DNA of 64,000 nucleotides from Pseudomonas chlororaphis subsp. aurantiaca (GCF_013466605.1 NZ_CP059162.1:3968001-4032000), one strand, 5' to 3'; shown: positions 41,561-50,761, counted from the stretch's first letter. Numbers and translations are program-made. Notes: generated by a model from the sequence alone, not told the origin.

Positions 41561-41632
41561 GGGATGCCCTTGACGGGCTGGAGCAACAACCGCAACGCCC
41601 GATAACCCTTCATTCGCCAGACAGCATGGAGC

Positions 41633-42124
41633 TCACCCACGCTCCCGGGGAATCAGCACCTGCAGCTGCGACGCCAGGAAGTTGCCGTCGAAGGTGAAGA
41701 CGTCGGGCTCCTTCAGGCCATTGGCCTTGCGCCATTGCCAGCTGCCGTCGGGCAGGCCCACCAGGGACACGCTGCCGTAACGCGCGGCGGTCAGGCCCAT
41801 CACCGCCAAGGAAATTTGCCCGGCGGCGCCCATCACATCGGGCACGAACTCCACCGGTTTGCCGGCGATCACAATGGTCAGCTTTTCGGTCTTGAAGGTC
41901 GAGGTTTCCAGCGGGACGCTGGGGCTGAAGGCCACGTAGGGTTCGCGAGTCAAGGCCAGCAGGTCCGGCATCAGCACCGGCGCCAGCCACTGCTGGATAT
42001 GATCGAACAGCTCATTGATACGGTTCGCCCAGACCACCGACTGGCTTTCGAACAGCTGTTTCTTGTGGGCTTCGCTTTCGGCGTAGCGGCGAAGCATCTC
42101 GCCCAGTTGCTGTACGTCGTCCAT
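41633..42124 (-). CDS. Conserved hypothetical protein
   Basis: About 163 residues with no recognised domain. The N-terminal third is charged and helical (VQQLGEMLRRYAESEAHKK, then INELFDHIQQWLAPVLMP). The remainder has beta-strand character (KLTIVIAGKPVEFVPDVMG, SVSLVGLPDGSWQWRK). No signal peptide or membrane helix is seen. AGAGG sits seven bases before the ATG at 42124; an ATG two codons earlier (42130) is too close to it. It is the only gene between ccoN4's partner and an AraC regulator. Confidence 0.75.
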   Translation of the reverse strand: MDDVQQLGEMLRRYAESEAHKKQLFESQSVVWANRINELFDHIQQWLAPVLMPDLLALTREPYVAFSPSVPLETSTFKTEKLTIVIAGKPVEFVPDVMGAAGQISLAVMGLTAARYGSVSLVGLPDGSWQWRKANGLKEPDVFTFDGNFLASQLQVLIPRERG

Positions 42125-42245
42125 GTTCATGCCTCTTCGAGAAACCGCGATTGCGGAACTCGATCATGGCAGATGCACGCCCGCGTCGTATGACTAAAAG
42201 TCGAACCCTGACGGCACGGCTGCCGAACGGTGAACGCGCTCGCCC

Positions 42246-43064
42246 TCAGCCTCGTCCGCCGCCGAGGGCGCGGTACTGGCTGGGGGTCAGGCCGAGGATC
42301 CTGCGAAAGGCGCTGCCCATATGGGACTGGTGGGCGAAGCCGGTTTCCAGGGCGATGGCGGCGAGCGACAGGCCGCTGTGCTCGATCAGCCGCCGCGCCG
42401 CCTGGACCCGCACTTCGACCAGCCAGGCATGGGGCGTCATGCCGATGGCGCGGGTGAAGTCGCGCAGGAAACGCAGTTCGTTGCGCCCGGTGCAGGCCGC
42501 CAGCTCAGTGAGCGACAGCGGCTCGGCGAACCGCTCGTCGATTAGCCTCAGCACCCGGCTGAACTCGGCGCGCCTGGCGGTCTTGGCGGGTGGTTTGTCG
42601 AAGGCCGCCAGGCCGGCGAACTGCAAGGCGCATTGTTCCAGGGCCAACCGATCGTGGTTGGGGTCCAGCAACAGCCGCCGCGCCTGCCGTCCCAGCACCA
42701 GGGCCCTCGCATGTCCTGGCAGCTGCAGGCGCCGCGAACCGCTGGCGATATCCAGACCCTGTGGTTCGGCCAGCCAGCGCAGCAGCAGGTATTCACCGCC
42801 GTGGGGCGACTCGGAAAACACCTCGACCCCGGCCGGGGTCAAGGCCAGGGTCCCCGGCCAGCTGTCGAAATCCTCGCGCCGGTCGCTGCCGATGGCGTGC
42901 ACGCCCCGCTGGCGCTCCAGGCTCACGCCGAGGCTTTGCCACTGCAACGGATCGCGCGCACTGTAGGCCGCGCGCGGCAGCAATTGCAGGTCGAGCGTGC
43001 CGCCCAGCAGTTCGCGGCGCGGCAGCCCGTAACCCTGGACCTTGCGGCTCAGTACGGCGGGCAT
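42246..43064 (-). CDS. AraC family transcriptional regulator
   Basis: About 272 residues. The C-terminal 100 residues carry the double helix-turn-helix of AraC/XylS proteins: PLSLTELAACTGRNELRFLRDF for helix one in family terms, read here as LTELAACTGRNELRFL and GMTPHAWLVEVRVQAARRL, then SLAAIALETGFAHQSHMG and FRRILGLTPSQYR. The N-terminal half is a cupin-like sensing domain (PRAAYSARDPLQWQS, WPGTLALTPAGVEVF). The start at 43064 is preferred, with an in-frame ATG at 43115 possible. It is divergent from the racemase gene, which it may control. Confidence 0.9.
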   Translation of the reverse strand: MPAVLSRKVQGYGLPRRELLGGTLDLQLLPRAAYSARDPLQWQSLGVSLERQRGVHAIGSDRREDFDSWPGTLALTPAGVEVFSESPHGGEYLLLRWLAEPQGLDIASGSRRLQLPGHARALVLGRQARRLLLDPNHDRLALEQCALQFAGLAAFDKPPAKTARRAEFSRVLRLIDERFAEPLSLTELAACTGRNELRFLRDFTRAIGMTPHAWLVEVRVQAARRLIEHSGLSLAAIALETGFAHQSHMGSAFRRILGLTPSQYRALGGGRG

Positions 43065-43143
43065 ATGAAATTTCTTGATAGATCGCGGGGCTGTGCCACG
43101 GGACACTCTCGGCATTCAGGTTTGTCAGCGACAGGAGCTGCGT

Positions 43144-43842
43144 ATGCGCACCATCGGCCTTATCGGCGGCATGAGCTGGGAGTCCAGCGCCGAGTATTAC
43201 CGCCTTATCAACCAGCAGGTACGGGACCGTCTCGGCCCGCTGCGCTCGGCGCAGTTGCTAATGTACAGCGTCGACTTCGGGCCTGTCGAACAGGCCCAGC
43301 ACGCCGGGCGCTGGGACCTTGCGGCAGAGATCCTGGTGGATGCGGCGCGCCGCCTGGAGGCCGGTGGCGCCGAGTGCGTGGTGCTCTGTACCAACACCAT
43401 GCACAGGGTCGCCGAGCAGATTCAGGCTGTGCTGTCGGTGCCCTTCCTGCACATCGCCGACCCGACCGCCGAGGCCGCGCTTGAGGCTGGAACCCTCAGC
43501 GTGGGCCTGCTGGGCACGGCCTTCACCATGGAGCAGGATTTTCTCAAGCAACGCCTGGTCGATCGCGGCCTCAAGGTGCTGGTGCCGGACGCCGTGGACC
43601 GCCAGGCCGCGCACCGGATCATCTACGACGAGCTGTGCGTGGGCGTCATCAGCGAGACCTCGCGCCAGCGCTACCAGCAGGTGATCCAGGCCCTGAAGGA
43701 GCGCGGCGCCCAGGCCATCATCCTCGGCTGCACCGAGATCGGCCTGCTGCTCAAACCGGAGCACAGCCCCCTGCCGCTGCTGGACACCACCGAGCTGCAT
43801 GCGCGGGCGGCGGTGGCGTTTGCCCTGAGTGAGGCGCAGTGA
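43144..43842 (+). CDS. Aspartate/glutamate racemase family protein (YgeA-like)
   Basis: 232 residues, PLP-independent two-cysteine racemase fold. The N-terminus is MRTIGLIGGMSWESSAEYY. The two catalytic cysteines lie in CVVLCTNTMHRVAEQ (near 80) and IILGCTEIGLLLKP (near 195). The length is standard for YgeA-type broad-specificity amino-acid racemases. CAGGAG lies seven bases before the ATG. It is divergent from an AraC gene with an 80-bp gap. Its products may be D-amino acids for wall remodelling or catabolism (inference). Confidence 0.92.
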   Translation: MRTIGLIGGMSWESSAEYYRLINQQVRDRLGPLRSAQLLMYSVDFGPVEQAQHAGRWDLAAEILVDAARRLEAGGAECVVLCTNTMHRVAEQIQAVLSVPFLHIADPTAEAALEAGTLSVGLLGTAFTMEQDFLKQRLVDRGLKVLVPDAVDRQAAHRIIYDELCVGVISETSRQRYQQVIQALKERGAQAIILGCTEIGLLLKPEHSPLPLLDTTELHARAAVAFALSEAQ

Positions 43843-43844
43843 CC

Positions 43845-43956
43845 TGTAGCCGCTGCCGTAGGCTGCGATCGACCGGAACGGTCGTGGCGATCTTGCGGGC
43901 GCCAGAGGTCCTTCGGACCTATCGCAGCCTCGCTGGCGCTCGGCAGCGGCTACAGG
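43845..43956. repeat. REP inverted pair (TAGCCGCTGCCG type)
   Basis: TGTAGCCGCTGCCGTAGGCT at 43845 and the complementary arm ending CGGCAGCGGCTACA at 43956 face inward. Like the other long pairs, it lies between the 3' ends of convergent genes. Confidence 0.85.
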
Positions 43957-43962
43957 GGCGAA

Positions 43963-44481
43963 TCAGGCCTGGGGGGTGCGGCGCAGGCGCGCCATGCTCA
44001 GGACGTCAACGTACTGGCCGTCGCGCACCGCGTAATCGCGCAGCAGACCTTCGCGCTCGAAACCGAACTTGCGGTACAGGCCCAGGGCGGCTTCGTTGTC
44101 GGCGAACACCGTCAGTTCTACCCGATGCAGGTTCATCCAGTTGTCCGCCACATCCAGCACCGCCGCCAACAAACGGCTGCCGACGCCCTGGCCCTGCCAT
44201 TCCACCGCCACGCCCATGCCGACGCCGCCGCAGTGGGCACGACGGATGCGCGAGTACTGCTCGATGCTGCAACTGCCGATCACCGCCCCCTGGTGCAGCG
44301 CCACCAGGGCCACCCGCCGTTCGTTGTCCGGCGCCAGGCGATTGCGCCAGACCTCGGCGGACTGAAACGGCATTTGCAGCACCTGCCGGGCGACCGCAGG
44401 GTCGTTGTACAGCGCGGTGATGCCCTGCACATGGGCTTCGCTGAAACGTTCGATGACGATAGTGGAGGGCTCGGCGGGCAT
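43963..44481 (-). CDS. GNAT family N-acetyltransferase
   Basis: 172 residues of the GNAT fold. The acetyl-CoA motif A is VEWQGQGVGSRLLAAVLD (QGQGVG). The following strand is HRVELTVFADNEAALGLYRKFGFEREG, read in two parts as RVELTVFADNEAALGLY and RKFGFEREGLLRDYA. It resembles the YhhY/RimI-like group that acetylates amino acids or N-termini; the substrate is unknown. GGAAGAC lies just upstream of the ATG. Confidence 0.9.
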   Translation of the reverse strand: MPAEPSTIVIERFSEAHVQGITALYNDPAVARQVLQMPFQSAEVWRNRLAPDNERRVALVALHQGAVIGSCSIEQYSRIRRAHCGGVGMGVAVEWQGQGVGSRLLAAVLDVADNWMNLHRVELTVFADNEAALGLYRKFGFEREGLLRDYAVRDGQYVDVLSMARLRRTPQA

Positions 44482-44571
44482 AAGTCTTCCTTGGTTTATG
44501 CGATAGGGCCGTCGAGTGTAGAGCGCCAGGGGCGGTTGTGGCGATAAGCTGAACGACCGCGTTGCGGTCTA

Positions 44572-44608
44572 TCGCGAGCAAGAGCTGGGCGCCCCCCTTG
44601 CTCCTACA
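44572..44608. repeat. Disrupted REP of the GTAGGAGCG class
   Basis: TCGCGAGCAAG... ...CCTTGCTCCTACA reads as a standard TCGCGAGCAAGCTCGCTCCTAC element interrupted by about 15 extra bases. It lies between the acetyltransferase and LysR genes. Confidence 0.5.
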
Positions 44609-44638
44609 GCAGCAGCGAAGCAGCAGCGCGCCCGGCGG

Positions 44639-45616
44639 CTATTCAAACCATTCGCTGCGCTCATTGAAGGTGCGCAGGATCAGCTCCACCAGCATCCTCA
44701 CCTCGGCGTCGTGCTCCATTTCGGCGTTCACCGCCATCCACACCTGGCGCGGCATGGCCTCGTCGAACAGCCCGGGCAGTGCCGTCAGGCCGCGGTCGAA
44801 GCGGCTCATGTAATGGGGCAACAGGCCGATGCAGGCGCTGCAACGGATCATCTCCAGCATCAGCGCGTAGGAATGCACCTGCACCACTCCCGCCAGGCGC
44901 TGCTCCACCAGCTGGTTCCACGGCCGCAGCGGTTCGACCTGACGGTCCTGCTGCCACTGCACCAGCATGTAGTCGGCCAGGTCGTCCAGGCTGTCGGGGC
45001 GCGCCGCGACCCGCGAATAACGCTTGGCGATATGCGGCAGGTAGTCCAGGCGCACCAGCGGCTGCGGCGGGCTGGTGACGAAACTCGGCCCCGGTGCCGG
45101 CGAATCCACCCCGCCCAGCCACACCACCACGTCGGCGCTCAGGGCCCGCAGCGACAGCTCGCTGTCGATGGAGATGATCTCCAGGCGCACGCTGGCGTTG
45201 CGCCGCAACAGGGAAATCAGGTCACGGCCGAGGATATCGTGCAGGATCGACTCGGCCACCGCCAGGCGCAGCAGCGGCTGTTCGAGCACCGGCAGCGTGC
45301 GTTCGTGGGCCAGGGCGATCAGTTGCGCCTTGAGTTGCTGGCCTTCGCGGCTGAGGCTCAGGGCGCTGCCCTGGAAGCTGAACAAGGAGCGGCGCAACTG
45401 TGCCTCCAGGTGCGCCAGCTGTTTGCGCAGCAGCGTCGACTTGATGTTCAGGCTGCGCGCCGCCTGCATGAAGCAGCCGCAACGGGCGGTGACCAGGAAA
45501 TACTGGGCCAGCTCCGGCTCGATCCCGGCGGCCAGGGCCAGCCAGGCTTCCCGGGGTTCGGCCGGAGCGATGTAGGGTGTGATGCCCGAGATCGGGGCGG
45601 GTTCCAGAAAGGACAT
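44639..45616 (-). CDS. LysR-type regulator at the end of the two-partner secretion locus
   Basis: 325 residues. The HTH region starts only at about residue 35 (LAQYFLVTARCGCFMQAARS, LNIKSTLLRKQLAHLEAQL), leaving a Pro-rich N-terminal extension unusual for LysR proteins. The effector domain follows (LRLAVAESILHDILG, VHSYALMLEMIRCSACIG). AGGGAG six bases before the ATG at 45616 fixes the start. It lies downstream of and in the same direction as the prolyl isomerase gene, in the place of PA0701 in P. aeruginosa, so it may regulate the locus. Confidence 0.88.
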   Translation of the reverse strand: MSFLEPAPISGITPYIAPAEPREAWLALAAGIEPELAQYFLVTARCGCFMQAARSLNIKSTLLRKQLAHLEAQLRRSLFSFQGSALSLSREGQQLKAQLIALAHERTLPVLEQPLLRLAVAESILHDILGRDLISLLRRNASVRLEIISIDSELSLRALSADVVVWLGGVDSPAPGPSFVTSPPQPLVRLDYLPHIAKRYSRVAARPDSLDDLADYMLVQWQQDRQVEPLRPWNQLVEQRLAGVVQVHSYALMLEMIRCSACIGLLPHYMSRFDRGLTALPGLFDEAMPRQVWMAVNAEMEHDAEVRMLVELILRTFNERSEWFE

Positions 45617-45717
45617 GGGTGACTCCCTGTCGTGTGGGTGATGGCATCCATTGCACGTTGTCATAGCGGGTCGGACGGCTGCGCCGTCCGATAGCGGTAT
45701 CAACCACGCCGCCGTAC

Positions 45718-46671
45718 TTACAGCTTCTCCTCCAGCACCTTGTTCAACTGCGCGCCGTCGATACTCAGGGTCGCCGTGTCGAGCATGCCTTCCAGATAGG
45801 CCTTGGCGATCTGCTCCTGGCGCTGGGCCCGCAGGGCCTGGGTCAGGCGTTCGCGCAACTCGTCCAGGGTCGCGGTGCGGGCCGGTTGCTGCTCGGTCAG
45901 CTTGAGCACATGAAAACCCGCCGCGCTCTGCACCACATCGGACACCGCGCCGACCTTCAGGCGCGCCACCGCGCCGCGGACCTCGGGCAGCAGTTGCTGC
46001 AACGGCTGCAAACCCGAGTCGCCGCCGCGCCGGGCACTGTCGGGTTCCTGGGAATACTGGCTGGCCAGGGCGGCGAATTCGCCCGGGGCGGCCTGGGCCT
46101 TCTTGCTCAGTTCCTGGGCCTGCTTGCGTGTTGCTTCCAGCGCTTGCGGGTCACTCACCGCGAGGAAGATCTGGCTGACCCGGTACAAGGCCGGGGTCTG
46201 CCACTGCGCCTTGCCCGCGTCGTAGGCCTGCTGCAACTCGGCCTCGCTCGGGTAACCGGCCGGCACCTGGCTGACCGAGCGCAAGTAGTCGCGAAAGACG
46301 ATCTGCTCGGTGGCCACCCGGGTCTGCAAGGCCACGTCCGGACGCTGGCGCCAGCCCTGGGCATCGGCCTGTTCGAGCACGGCCTTTTCCGCCAGGCGGG
46401 TGCGAATCCAGTTTTCCAGGGCCGGGCGATTGCCCCGCAGCTGCTCGCGGGACGGCTCGGGCAACGCCGCGAACAGCGCCTTGAGCTCCTCCGGCGCCAC
46501 CCGCTGGTTACCCAGGCGCGCCACCGCCGGGCTGTCGTCGACCGGGCTGGCGGCCATCGGCCTGGGCTGTTGCGCCGCCACCGGGTCGCTGCCCGGGCGC
46601 ACGCCCAGCCACACCGCCAATGCCACCAGGGCCAGGGCTCCGACACCGACCATCAGGCTTGGCTTCTTCAC
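45718..46671 (-). CDS. PpiC-type peptidylprolyl isomerase
   Basis: 317 residues, anchored by an N-terminal helix (LMVGVGALALVALAVWLGV) with the rest periplasmic. A SurA-like N-domain precedes a parvulin domain: RVSQIFLAVSDPQAL, then FAALASQYSQEPDSARRGGDSG and VVQSAAGFHVLKLTEQ. It resembles EpsD-type isomerases and probably helps fold the large secreted TpsA or the TpsB/porin barrels. Its ATG overlaps the stop of the YbjN-like gene (ATGA), which places it in the operon. Confidence 0.92.
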   Translation of the reverse strand: MKKPSLMVGVGALALVALAVWLGVRPGSDPVAAQQPRPMAASPVDDSPAVARLGNQRVAPEELKALFAALPEPSREQLRGNRPALENWIRTRLAEKAVLEQADAQGWRQRPDVALQTRVATEQIVFRDYLRSVSQVPAGYPSEAELQQAYDAGKAQWQTPALYRVSQIFLAVSDPQALEATRKQAQELSKKAQAAPGEFAALASQYSQEPDSARRGGDSGLQPLQQLLPEVRGAVARLKVGAVSDVVQSAAGFHVLKLTEQQPARTATLDELRERLTQALRAQRQEQIAKAYLEGMLDTATLSIDGAQLNKVLEEKL

Positions 46672-47162
46672 TGCGCAGGCACCTCGGCGGCCTCGGGCGT
46701 TGTTTCAGGCGCATCGGCCTGGGCCTGCAGGCGCGCGGCGTGCTGGCTGTAGTCGCGCAGGTAGACGATGAATTCCTGCAACAGCCGGTCCCAGAGTTCC
46801 AGCTGGCTGCGCAGGTGATCGTGGCTGACCCCGGCCACCACCACGTCCATTTCCATCACCAGGAACTCGCCCTGCACCGACAGCCGGGCAAAGCGCCGCG
46901 AGGCGTTCCACAACTCGGCCAGGCCCGCCGGCAACTCGCCCTGGACCCGCAGCGCGCAGCTGAAGGTGAAGTCCACATAGCTGCCCTGTCCGGCACCCGC
47001 CGCGTTGCCGAAGCGCACAGCGTAGCCGATGCCCTGGCTCGCGCTGAGCAGTTGCACGATGCCGTTCTGGTCGGTCTGGTTGACCCGGTAGCCGGCGCCT
47101 TGCAGCAGTTCGGTGAGGCTCTGCGGGGTGACGCTGGCGATCAGTTGCGTTGCTTCAGTCAT
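46668..47162 (-). CDS. YbjN-like (T3S-chaperone-fold) protein
   Basis: 164 residues. The core, LIASVTPQSLTELLQGAGYRV to FLVMEMDVVVAGVSHDHLRSQLELW (in parts), fits the YbjN family, whose fold resembles type III secretion chaperones. A Gln/Ala/Pro-rich tail ends the protein. No signal peptide is seen, so it is cytoplasmic. The ATG at 47162 follows GGGAAGA. It sits 20 bp after the coiled-coil gene and overlaps the isomerase gene by 4 bp. A chaperone role in the secretion system is plausible but unproven. Confidence 0.8.
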   Translation of the reverse strand: MTEATQLIASVTPQSLTELLQGAGYRVNQTDQNGIVQLLSASQGIGYAVRFGNAAGAGQGSYVDFTFSCALRVQGELPAGLAELWNASRRFARLSVQGEFLVMEMDVVVAGVSHDHLRSQLELWDRLLQEFIVYLRDYSQHAARLQAQADAPETTPEAAEVPAQ

Positions 47163-47182
47163 GCTCGATTCTTCCCTGATGT

Positions 47183-47857
47183 TCAGTGGGTACTCGCTGC
47201 CTGGGGGGCATCGAACTGGGTCTTGTACAGGTCGTCGCCAAAGCCCTGGGCCAGTTCCTCGAACTTGACCCGGGCGCCGCCGGCGAAGGGCTGGCGGATT
47301 TTCATCACCTGCGCCACGTCGATCTTTTCGTAGGCCGCGAGGATCTCTTTGGCCACGCCATACATCTGCTGATTCTTGACCGAACATTGCTGCACTTGTG
47401 TGTCACGCTCGCTCAATTGCGCCTGCAGCCTGGCCCGCTCGGCCTCTTTGGCCCGTGCCATGACCAGCAGTTCGTCATAGGCCTTCTTGAACTTGCCGAT
47501 CTGCTCGCTGCTGGCGGCCATCTGCGCCTGGGCCTGGCTGTGCAGGTTCTGCTGCTGGCCGGCCAGTTGCTCGGCCACGCCGCGGGCCTTGGCCAGGTCG
47601 GCGGTCAGTTGCTTGATCTGCGCCTGCGCCTGCTTGGCCTGGTTCTCGGCGGCGACCCGGGCGGCGCTGGCCTGGGCCTGTTCGCTCTGCAGCGCCTGCA
47701 ACTGCTGGGTGGTGCTGCGCAACTGGGTGCGCAGGCGCTCCTCCATGCCTTCGGCGCTGGCCCCGCTGGCCAGCAGCACGCCCAGGGTCAACAACAGGCA
47801 GCGCCCTGCCCTGGCTCGCGTGTTCATCGCCGTGCTGTTCATAGCAAGACTGGTCAT
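47183..47857 (-). CDS. Periplasmic coiled-coil protein of the secretion operon
   Basis: 224 residues. A signal peptide (CLLLTLGVLLASGASAEG, cleavage near residue 36) leads to a long Gln/Ala-rich coiled coil: LRSTTQQLQALQSEQAQAS through QAQAQIKQLTADLAKARG and ERARLQAQLSERDTQVQQC. A short conserved C-terminal part contains YEKIDVAQVMKIRQPF. Such proteins are often auto-named DNA repair proteins because of SMC-like composition, but the signal peptide argues against that. It lies 18 bp after the porin gene and probably acts in the periplasm. Confidence 0.82.
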   Translation of the reverse strand: MTSLAMNSTAMNTRARAGRCLLLTLGVLLASGASAEGMEERLRTQLRSTTQQLQALQSEQAQASAARVAAENQAKQAQAQIKQLTADLAKARGVAEQLAGQQQNLHSQAQAQMAASSEQIGKFKKAYDELLVMARAKEAERARLQAQLSERDTQVQQCSVKNQQMYGVAKEILAAYEKIDVAQVMKIRQPFAGGARVKFEELAQGFGDDLYKTQFDAPQAASTH

Positions 47858-47875
47858 GACAGTGCCCCTTGCGCC

Positions 47876-49570
47876 CTAGAAGCGCGTGTTGATTTCAAGC
47901 TGCAAGACATCGATGTCGAACGGCGCGCCGTACACCGCCTCGGAGCTCAGCCAGCGGCCGGTGGCGAAGACGTTCTTGGCCAGGCCGTAGTTGCCGCCGA
48001 GGAAGTAACCCTTGGCGTTGGTGCCGCCGAGGTGGAACGAGGAATCGTTGAAGCCGTCAGGCAGCGCATCGGGCTGGATGTACTTGTAGCCGGCGAACAG
48101 GTTCCAGTCGCCCTGCTTGGCCAGCTCCAGGCTGTTGCCCAGGGTGAACTGCACCATCCAGGCGTTGGCGCCGCTTTCCAGCTCGCCGTTGCTGTCCAGG
48201 TTGTTGACGATCTGGCCTTCGGAGCGCTTGCGCATCTCGCCTTCGTCGTAGCCCAGGTTGTGGATGTAGTTGGCCTGGCTGCGCAGCTTGAAGTTCTCCG
48301 GCAGGTCGGCGTCCCACACCAGGTTCAGGTCCAGCAGGTTGAACTCCGAGGCCAGGCCGACGAACTGCGGCTGCGCGGTGGCGGCCGGGTTGAGCGGGTT
48401 GGGCGTGATGTCGCGCAGCAGGAACACGCTGTTACCCTTCTGCATGAAGGCCACGCGGCTGCCGTCGCTGTCGCAGCCCGGCGCCCCGGCCCAGGGTTCG
48501 CAGGCACTGGAGCGCTGGCCTTCGATGTCGTCGAAGCGGTAGTAGGCCAATGCGCCCTTGAGCCGGTGGTTGCCGTTGATCGCCCAGTTGGCGCCGATCT
48601 GCGCGCCGTACAGCCATTTGTTGTCGCTTTCTTCCTTGTCGAAGCCGTTGCTGGTGGAGGTGTCGTTGGTGTACTCCACCGGGAACGCGCCGACCGTGCC
48701 GAACAGGCCCCAGTCACGATTGAGCTTGTGGTTGAAGATCGCCGCCACACCGTCGAAATTCAGGTCGTTGGAATACAGCAGGTCGGTGGAGAAGAACGGG
48801 TTGGCGATCCGCCCGCCGGTCAGGGTCAGCTCGTCGGTGGCCTTCCAGGTCAGGTAGCCCTGGTCGAGCCAGATGTCCTTCTTGCCGAACCCGCCGCCCA
48901 GGGTCTGGGTGGTGGACACCGGGTTGTTGTCCGAGCCGGTGCCGATGCGGATGCCGGCGGTCCAGTCCTCGGCGACCTGCGCCTTCATGCCCAGCCGGGC
49001 GCGCAGGCGGAACAGGTTCTCGCGGTCTTCGCGGGTGTTGAGCAAGGGCGGCAGGTTGGAGCTGCTGTTGGGGTTGACGTCGTACGGGCCCTTGTCGTTG
49101 AGCCTGGCGAAGTCGACGATCTCGTTGCTGTTGCTGCCCGAGTAGTAGCGCGACTCGTCGCGCAGGCGAATGTCGCCGTCGAAGCTGATGCGCGACACCC
49201 AGTCCGGGAAGGTGTTGGGCTGGGCCCAGTTTTCCTGCTTGGCGGTGGCCATGACCTCGGCCTTGACCTGGTCGCGGATCTGGTCGCGGACGATGGCCGG
49301 CACGTATTGCACCCGCACATCCCCCGGGGTCGCCGCCGGCCCTGCCGCCACCGCGGTGTTGGCCTGGCGCGCCTGCTGCGCTTCGCGCTCGGCCTGGGCG
49401 ATCAGGCCGTCGGCCTGTTCCTGTTTCAGCACGCCCTGCTGCACCAGCAAACGGATCAGATTGATCGTGGCGTTTTCCGAGGGCGCAGCGGGCGCGGCCG
49501 CTACCGGTCCCACCAGGGTCGCGATGACCATGCCGATCGCCAGGGACAATCGATTCACGTTGGAAATCAT
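47876..49570 (-). CDS. Putative outer-membrane porin-like protein
   Basis: 564 residues. A signal peptide ends near GPVAAAPAA. An alpha-helical linker (LIRLLVQQGVLKQEQADGLI) follows, then a beta-barrel from about residue 130 (SRISFDGDIRLRDESRYY) to the final aromatic residue in VLQLEINTRF. It belongs to the group usually annotated putative porin. AAGGAG lies ten bases before the ATG at 49570. Its place in an ExbBD-TonB operon suggests a surface receptor or channel for the system, though it lacks a TonB-dependent plug domain. Confidence 0.87.
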   Translation of the reverse strand: MISNVNRLSLAIGMVIATLVGPVAAAPAAPSENATINLIRLLVQQGVLKQEQADGLIAQAEREAQQARQANTAVAAGPAATPGDVRVQYVPAIVRDQIRDQVKAEVMATAKQENWAQPNTFPDWVSRISFDGDIRLRDESRYYSGSNSNEIVDFARLNDKGPYDVNPNSSSNLPPLLNTREDRENLFRLRARLGMKAQVAEDWTAGIRIGTGSDNNPVSTTQTLGGGFGKKDIWLDQGYLTWKATDELTLTGGRIANPFFSTDLLYSNDLNFDGVAAIFNHKLNRDWGLFGTVGAFPVEYTNDTSTSNGFDKEESDNKWLYGAQIGANWAINGNHRLKGALAYYRFDDIEGQRSSACEPWAGAPGCDSDGSRVAFMQKGNSVFLLRDITPNPLNPAATAQPQFVGLASEFNLLDLNLVWDADLPENFKLRSQANYIHNLGYDEGEMRKRSEGQIVNNLDSNGELESGANAWMVQFTLGNSLELAKQGDWNLFAGYKYIQPDALPDGFNDSSFHLGGTNAKGYFLGGNYGLAKNVFATGRWLSSEAVYGAPFDIDVLQLEINTRF

Positions 49571-49613
49571 TTGCACACAGCTCCTTTTGGCAAAACTTGC
49601 ATCAATCGTTCGG

Positions 49614-50321
49614 TTAACCCGGACGCCGCCCCTGCAGGGACAGGCGTACAGGCAGGGTCAGGGAGGCCGGTGGCCGCTCCGTCAGGTGCGGCGCGCCGCG
49701 CAAGGCGGCCAGCACCAGGGTGTCGATCTGCGGGTTGCCGCTGGACTTGACCAGCTCGACCCGGGTGATCTCGCCGACGGCACTCAGCCAGACGTCGGTT
49801 TGCAGCGAAAAGGCCTGGTTGCGCAGGTCCGGGTTTTCCCGCAGCACGCGCTGGAAGGTGAAGGCCAGGAACTGGCTGTAGGTGCCGTTGCCCAGGCGCC
49901 CACCGCCGGAACCGGCCATGCCGCCACCCTTGCCGGCGCCGATGTTGAAGGCGTCGCTGCCGGCCTGGGCATCGCCATCCATCTGCATCGGATTGGCCAG
50001 GTCGTCCACCGGCGACGGCGGTGCTTCTTCCTCGGGCTTGACCTGTTCCGGCTCCGGGGTCGGTTCCGGTTCGGGCACCTTCTCCTCGACCGGCGGCTCC
50101 GGTTCCTTGGGTTTTTCCGGCGGCGGTGGCGGTGGTGGCGGCAACGGGATGATGGTCGGCACCTTGGGCGCCTCCCGGCGCACTCCGCTCATGTCGTTGG
50201 CCCACTGCCAGAGCAGCCAGGCAGCGCCAGCCCCCAGCAGCAGCCCCGCGCCCCACTTGAGCAGGCGTGGCGCCGTGCGGTTTTTCACTGGCGGCAGCTG
50301 GATAGGTTGTTGTGCGGTCAT
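49614..50321 (-). CDS. TonB-like energy transducer
   Basis: 235 residues with classic TonB layout: short cytoplasmic N-terminus, one membrane helix (LLKWGAGLLLGAGAAWLLWQW), a long Pro/Glu/Lys-rich spanner (IIPLPPPPPPPPEKPKEPEP) and a C-terminal TonB domain (QTDVWLSAVGEITRVELVKS, QIDTLVLAALRGAP). A Gly-rich insertion, FNIGAGKGGGMAGSGGGRLG, precedes the C-domain. It should couple the ExbBD proton channel to an outer-membrane partner. It starts 3 bp after exbD. Confidence 0.9.
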   Translation of the reverse strand: MTAQQPIQLPPVKNRTAPRLLKWGAGLLLGAGAAWLLWQWANDMSGVRREAPKVPTIIPLPPPPPPPPEKPKEPEPPVEEKVPEPEPTPEPEQVKPEEEAPPSPVDDLANPMQMDGDAQAGSDAFNIGAGKGGGMAGSGGGRLGNGTYSQFLAFTFQRVLRENPDLRNQAFSLQTDVWLSAVGEITRVELVKSSGNPQIDTLVLAALRGAPHLTERPPASLTLPVRLSLQGRRPG

Positions 50322-50324
50322 GGG

Positions 50325-50750
50325 TCAGCCCTGGCTCGGTTTGCCGGTGACCAGGCCGACCTGGGACAGCTCCAGCCGGCGCAGCAGGTCCAGGACCTCG
50401 ATGACCTTCTGGTACTGCACCGTGGCGTCGCCGCGCACGATCACCGGGAAGTCCGGGTTCAGGGCCTTTTCCATGCGCAGGCGTTCTTCCAGCTCCGCCA
50501 GGGTCACCGGGTAGGCGTCGAGGAACACCTGGCCGCCGTCGTTGACCGAGATCGCCTTGGTCTTGGCCTCGGACAGCGACACCGAGGCGCTGGCCTTGGG
50601 CAGGTTGATCTGGATCCCGGAGACCTGGGCGGTAGCGGTGAGGATGAACATCACCAGCACCACCATCAGCACGTCCACCAGGGGCGTGATGTTGATGCTG
50701 TCCACCGCTGCGTCGTCATCGTCGTCGTGGGAGGCGTTCACAGAAGCCAT
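50325..50750 (-). CDS. exbD: Biopolymer transport protein ExbD
   Basis: 141 residues. One membrane helix carries the proton-path aspartate: DSINITPLVDVLMVVLVMF, Asp26. The periplasmic domain ends in DATVQYQKVIEVLDLLRRL. The N-terminus has an unusual run of five aspartates (HDDDDDAAVD). GGAGAAACGTC before the ATG is a good ribosome site. It lies 11 bp after the ExbB-fusion gene and 3 bp before the TonB gene, forming a dedicated energising module. Confidence 0.95.
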   Translation of the reverse strand: MASVNASHDDDDDAAVDSINITPLVDVLMVVLVMFILTATAQVSGIQINLPKASASVSLSEAKTKAISVNDGGQVFLDAYPVTLAELEERLRMEKALNPDFPVIVRGDATVQYQKVIEVLDLLRRLELSQVGLVTGKPSQG

Positions 50751-50761
50751 GACGTTTCTCC